Shown here in pieces: positions 60,482-64,000 of a DNA stretch of 64,000 nt. The notes below the pieces were generated by a model. That model made no database searches. It was not told where the DNA came from and saw only the letters and a program-made list of their open reading frames with translations. Both the position numbers and the translations under genes were made by a program. The DNA is from Plazaster borealis (Eukaryota; Echinodermata; Asteroidea; Forcipulatida; Labidiasteridae), in contig CM037473.1 in NCBI GenBank assembly GCA_021014325.1, positions 12,462,696 to 12,526,695 of the forward strand. The letters are read 5' to 3'. Within the stretch, counting starts at the first letter, position 1. Each line of letters starts with the position of its first letter.

Positions 60482-61200
60482 ACCATATCTCAAGAAGTAC
60501 ACGGCCGATTTTCAAACTTTTTTCAGTTATAGACTTCTTGGGCATTGGAGATTAGCCTTGGGTTACCGTGACCCCATGTTGACCTTTACTTCCGGGTCAA
60601 CCGGAAGTGGGACCATATCTCATAAACTACACAACCGATTTTCAATTTATTTTCATTTGTAGATCCTTTGAGCATCAGAGAATGGATTTCGGTTAGGGTG
60701 ACCCCGGGTTGACCTTTACTTCCGGGTCAACCGGAAGTGAGACTATATTTTAAGAACTACACAGCCAATTTTCAATTTCTTTTCAGTTATCGATCCTTAG
60801 AGTATTAAAAATTGAACTTCGGTTACCGTGACCCCATGTTGACCTTTACTTCCGGGTCAACCGGAAGTGACACCATATCTCAAGAACTACTCAACCGATT
60901 TTCAAACTTTTTTCAGGTATAGACTCATTTGGCATTGGAGATTAGCCTTGGGTAACCGTGACCCCATGTTGACCTTTACTTCCGGGTCAACCGGAAATTG
61001 GACCAGATCTCAAGAAGCAAACACCCGATTTGCAATTTTTTTTTAGTTATAGACCCTTTAAGCATTGAATATTGAGCTTGGGTTACCGTGACGCAATGTT
61101 GACCTTGACTTCCGGGTCAAGCGGAAGTGGGACCATATCTCAAGAACTACATAGCCAATTTTCGAAACCTTTTCAGTTTTAATCCCTTTGAGCATGTAAA
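60482..61200 (+). repeat. 130-bp tandem array, five full units and a partial sixth
   Basis: Units start ACCATATCTCAAGAA-like at 60482, 60612, 60742, 60872, 61002 and 61132, a period of exactly 130 bp every time despite many substitutions. Each full unit ends in ACTTCCGG-GTCAA-CCGGAAGT or a close variant, an inverted pair of ETS-type cores. Confidence 0.9.
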
Positions 61201-61520
61201 AAAACACGGAACAGCTCTGTGTTTGTCCACAAACACTTCGGCTCTAGTTTTATTTTATTTTTATTTGGGGGGGGGGGGTGCATTTTCTGACCATAAATGT
61301 AGATCTATAATTAAGGGATATCTTCAGTTATATTGGTTGTCTGCTCACATTAAAGAAAAGGTCTGTGTGATAGTGTTATAGAATTGAGCCAGGGGTAAAT
61401 CTTAAAATGAAAGCCCTACACAATTCTCAAACCTAAATCTGACCCTCATGCATTTCCAAATTGTAAGTTTTTTAGAGCCCTCCTATATTGACCCCTTGGG
61501 CGACTGTGCCATGGCACGCT

Positions 61521-61623
61521 CGCCATTTTGGGAGTCCACAGGTAAAGTGTGCAAACACTGCGTTGCTTAAAATTCACACTGCACTGTATATAACACAAAG
61601 GGACATTGACTCCCAAAATGGCG
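61521..61623. mobile_element. Short element with 16-bp perfect inverted ends
   Basis: CGCCATTTTGGGAGTC (61521-61536) and GACTCCCAAAATGGCG (61608-61623) are exact inverse complements. Likely a tiny MITE. The true edges may lie further out. Confidence 0.55.
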
Positions 61624-62204
61624 CTACTGAGATTATTGTGATGATGCCGTTAGATGAGTCAACACCAAGATGACTTCAAATCTTCCATGTGCTATGCACA
61701 TAACGGTGTAGCATGGCTGAAGTAACTCATGCCACACTTTTCTGTCATTGTTGTACAATGTCACAGGTTGCCACTGAATATAAAGCACAGTGCTCTAATA
61801 ACCCACCAGAGAAAGTAGCACAGTGACAGAACTGGACCAAGGTTGACAACCTTTAGCTCTTCCAACTTCCATTCCAATTGAACACAGCTGGTGGCTTCTC
61901 CAGTTTACCACTCCCATTGAAGCATGCTCTACTCTCTACATTACATCTTAGGTTTGTGTCTCAAAATGCCACTGTTGTGGCATTTAAATAGTAAGGTATA
62001 TCACAAGAAGCACCCTGGTAGTAGAAGGGTTTTTATCAATTTCACCATTCGAGACCTGCCCTGTAAAGCATGAACAGGTGATCTTTTAAAAACGGGTACA
62101 AAATTTATCCCCATCCCTATTCTGTTAGTAAAGTCAATCTGTCTTGCGAGTTTCTACCTCACAGAGAAAAAGTTTCTTGTGTCTAGTTTTAATAAGAATT
62201 AACA

Positions 62205-63130
62205 AAAACTAGACATAATTGCATTTGTGCACAATTGCATAGCTGTTTCGTCAAAATGTTTTGAAATTTCTCAACTGAGTTTGAAAATTGTTGTGTATTC
62301 AAAGCAATTTGCCACATGTGGCATAAATTTTTTTGGGGGGATTATACCATGTTCAGATAGCAATTTATGTGTTAAAGGTGCAAAGATGAAGAAAATCATA
62401 ACAAATCATGTGATGACATCATCATAACGTCATTTCACAATTCACGAGAACTTGCCAATAACAATCTACAAAGTTTCAACAAAATCGCAGCATTACTTCG
62501 ACAGTTATACGACTTCAAAAAGTGCACCTTTATAATGCCGCGTCACGTGACCCCCGATGACGTCATTGATCTGAAACTTCACACATATGATGCCTGCCTG
62601 ACAGTAAACGTGTGTGTAAAGTATAAAGTGATTACAAAAAACTTCACTACAGACATCTTCAAAAAGTCCATTTTGAAGAGTTTTCAACCTGCCGTTTGAG
62701 GGCGCTGTTGCATTTTGTGACGTCATCACTATTTTTTTTTAACTGCCAACACTTGCCAGGCACTAACATCGTTGAAAGCAACTTCATAACTTTTGCCATT
62801 TTTGAATTAAAGGGCACTTCCGGTTTCGACCGGAAGTAGAGGTCATGTGAGGTCACTCACACAAAACAAAATGAAGACCTAATTTATCCCTACCCAATCC
62901 CGCAAACAGAAACCTACGGTCTCTTGTGGCTGATTTGTTATAGATTTTCAAATATTTAAAACACAACACCTTTAAGATGACGTCACATGACTTGTGATGA
63001 CGTCATAATGACATCCTTGTTTGGTAATGATCATTGCACCAAGACCTTTCATCACTGACAATTTCATTGCAATTGCTCTTTGGGAACATTGCAAAACAGC
63101 ACTTTGAAAGTTTGGTTGCAATTGTTCTTT
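62205..63130 (-). repeat. Diverged copy of the 1.02-kb family, inverted orientation
   Basis: The reverse strand follows the 4931-7985 units from the GCATTTGTGCACAA end through GTCACGTGAC, the GCGCCCTC block, the inverted ACCGGAAGT pair (62815-62838) and TGACGTCA sites. A frame resembling the 75-codon frame of the array is still open (62505-62729). Confidence 0.8.
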
Positions 63131-63288
63131 AGGAACCATGACGGAGCTTGCCATTGCTTGTGTACAATTAAGAATGTGCATGAGGATATCACATTGGAAA
63201 CTACACACTAGATCACCTGTGTACAAAATGCAACTACAAACGGAATACACGCAATCGGGTGTGTGTACAAGGACACGGCATGGTATTT

Positions 63289-63430
63289 GTGTACAAATGA
63301 TTACGCACATTAGCATGGCATTGACTGCGTGTACAAATGATTACGCACATTGGCATGGCATTGTACTTCGTGTACAAATGATTACGCACATTGGCGTGGC
63401 ATTGTACATGTACTTCGTGTACAACAAATG
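63289..63430 (+). repeat. Minisatellite, 40-46-bp units, three and a part
   Basis: Units starting GTGTACAAATGATTACGCAC at 63289, 63329 and 63370. Each ends near GGCATTG, with small length changes, and a partial unit follows at 63416. Confidence 0.8.
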
Positions 63431-63469
63431 TGTGCGTGAGGCTATGGCACGCAACCTTATGGCATTGGA

Positions 63470-64000
63470 CAAATACATAGCTGTTTTGTCAATAACATTT
63501 CAAATTTCTCATTTGAGTTTTAAATTTGTTGTGTATTCAAAGCAATTTGCCCAATCTGGCATAAATAAAGAAATAATTTGGTTTACACCATGTTCAGATA
63601 GCAATTGATGTGTTATCTGGGTTAAAAATGGAAAAAATCATTAAAAATCATGTGATGACGTCATCATAATGTCATTCCACAATTCACGAGAGCTTGCCAA
63701 TATCTAATAACCTACATAGTTTGAACACAATGGCGTCATTACTTCGAGAGTTATACGACTTCAAAAAGTGCACCTTTAATGCCGCGTCACGTGACCCCGA
63801 TAACGTCATTGATCTGAAACTTCACACATATGATGCCTGTCTGACAGTTAACGTGTGTGTAAAATTTAAAGTGATTACAAAAAACTTCGCCACAGACATC
63901 TTCAAAAAGTCCATTTTGAAGAATTTTCAACCTGCCGCTAGAGGGCGCTGTTGCAATTTGTGACGTCATCAATACTTTTTTTGAATTGCCCACCCTAGCT
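63470..64000 (-). repeat. Second diverged inverted copy of the 1.02-kb family, cut by window end
   Basis: Same order of blocks as 62205-63130 (CATAGCTGTTTTGTCAATAA, TGATGACGTCATCAT, GTCACGTGAC, TCTAGCGGC complement). A frame resembling that of the array units is open at 63787-63993. Confidence 0.8.

Noticed and set aside
58539..64000. Search for the missing carbonic anhydrase exon with S-L-T-T-P-P-C
   Set aside because: No frame with this motif between plausible splice sites was found, so the exon must lie outside the window (or has escaped my reading).

Overview
This is a eukaryotic, animal nuclear window. It has intron-rich genes with GT-AG splice sites, a TATA promoter, AATAAA signals and a very high load of foldback elements, LINEs and tandem repeats. 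The short repeats (for example TIR elements starting GGGCCCAGTTTCATGG, and 0.4-kb elements ending near TAATTGTCAAAGACCAG) look like those of echinoderm genomes. A sea star or related echinoderm is my best guess, from pattern memory rather than a search.

Layout. (1) 1-3002: the 3' end of an unidentified coiled-coil protein gene on the + strand, three exons. (2) 3003-10064: intergenic, with a small foldback element, three head-to-tail 1.02-kb repeats full of TGACGTCA and CACGTG sites, and a GC-rich block of unknown nature. (3) 10065-32364: a 22.3-kb array with the form S-(I-S)x5. S is a 0.485-kb segment with 20-bp inverted ends. I is a 3.9-kb segment carrying a broken Mutator-like transposase gene (+) and, convergent to it, a small His-Me finger (I-PpoI type, zinc-bound) endonuclease gene (-). 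(4) 32402-58538 and beyond: a secreted or membrane-attached alpha-carbonic anhydrase gene (+). Six exons are visible and the 3' exons lie outside the window. Its TATA box is only 37 bp from the end of the array. (5) Its introns hold nested short elements, LINE fragments, a 3.7-kb dead L1/Tx1-like LINE (-), a three-copy 0.6-0.9-kb repeat and a 24/30-bp minisatellite. (6) 59819-64000: a 130-bp tandem array and two diverged inverted copies of the 1.02-kb repeat family.

How parts relate. The carbonic anhydrase gene and the coiled-coil gene are the only host genes seen, and nothing links their functions. The array is the most interesting object: a DNA-transposon-like unit that has direct terminal S repeats (each with inverted ends), pairs a transposase with a homing-type endonuclease, and has become tandem, probably by recombination between S copies. 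Copies differ mostly by homopolymer length, so part of the decay may be assembly error. One endonuclease copy (31037-31396) reads through intact with all ten expected zinc and catalytic positions.
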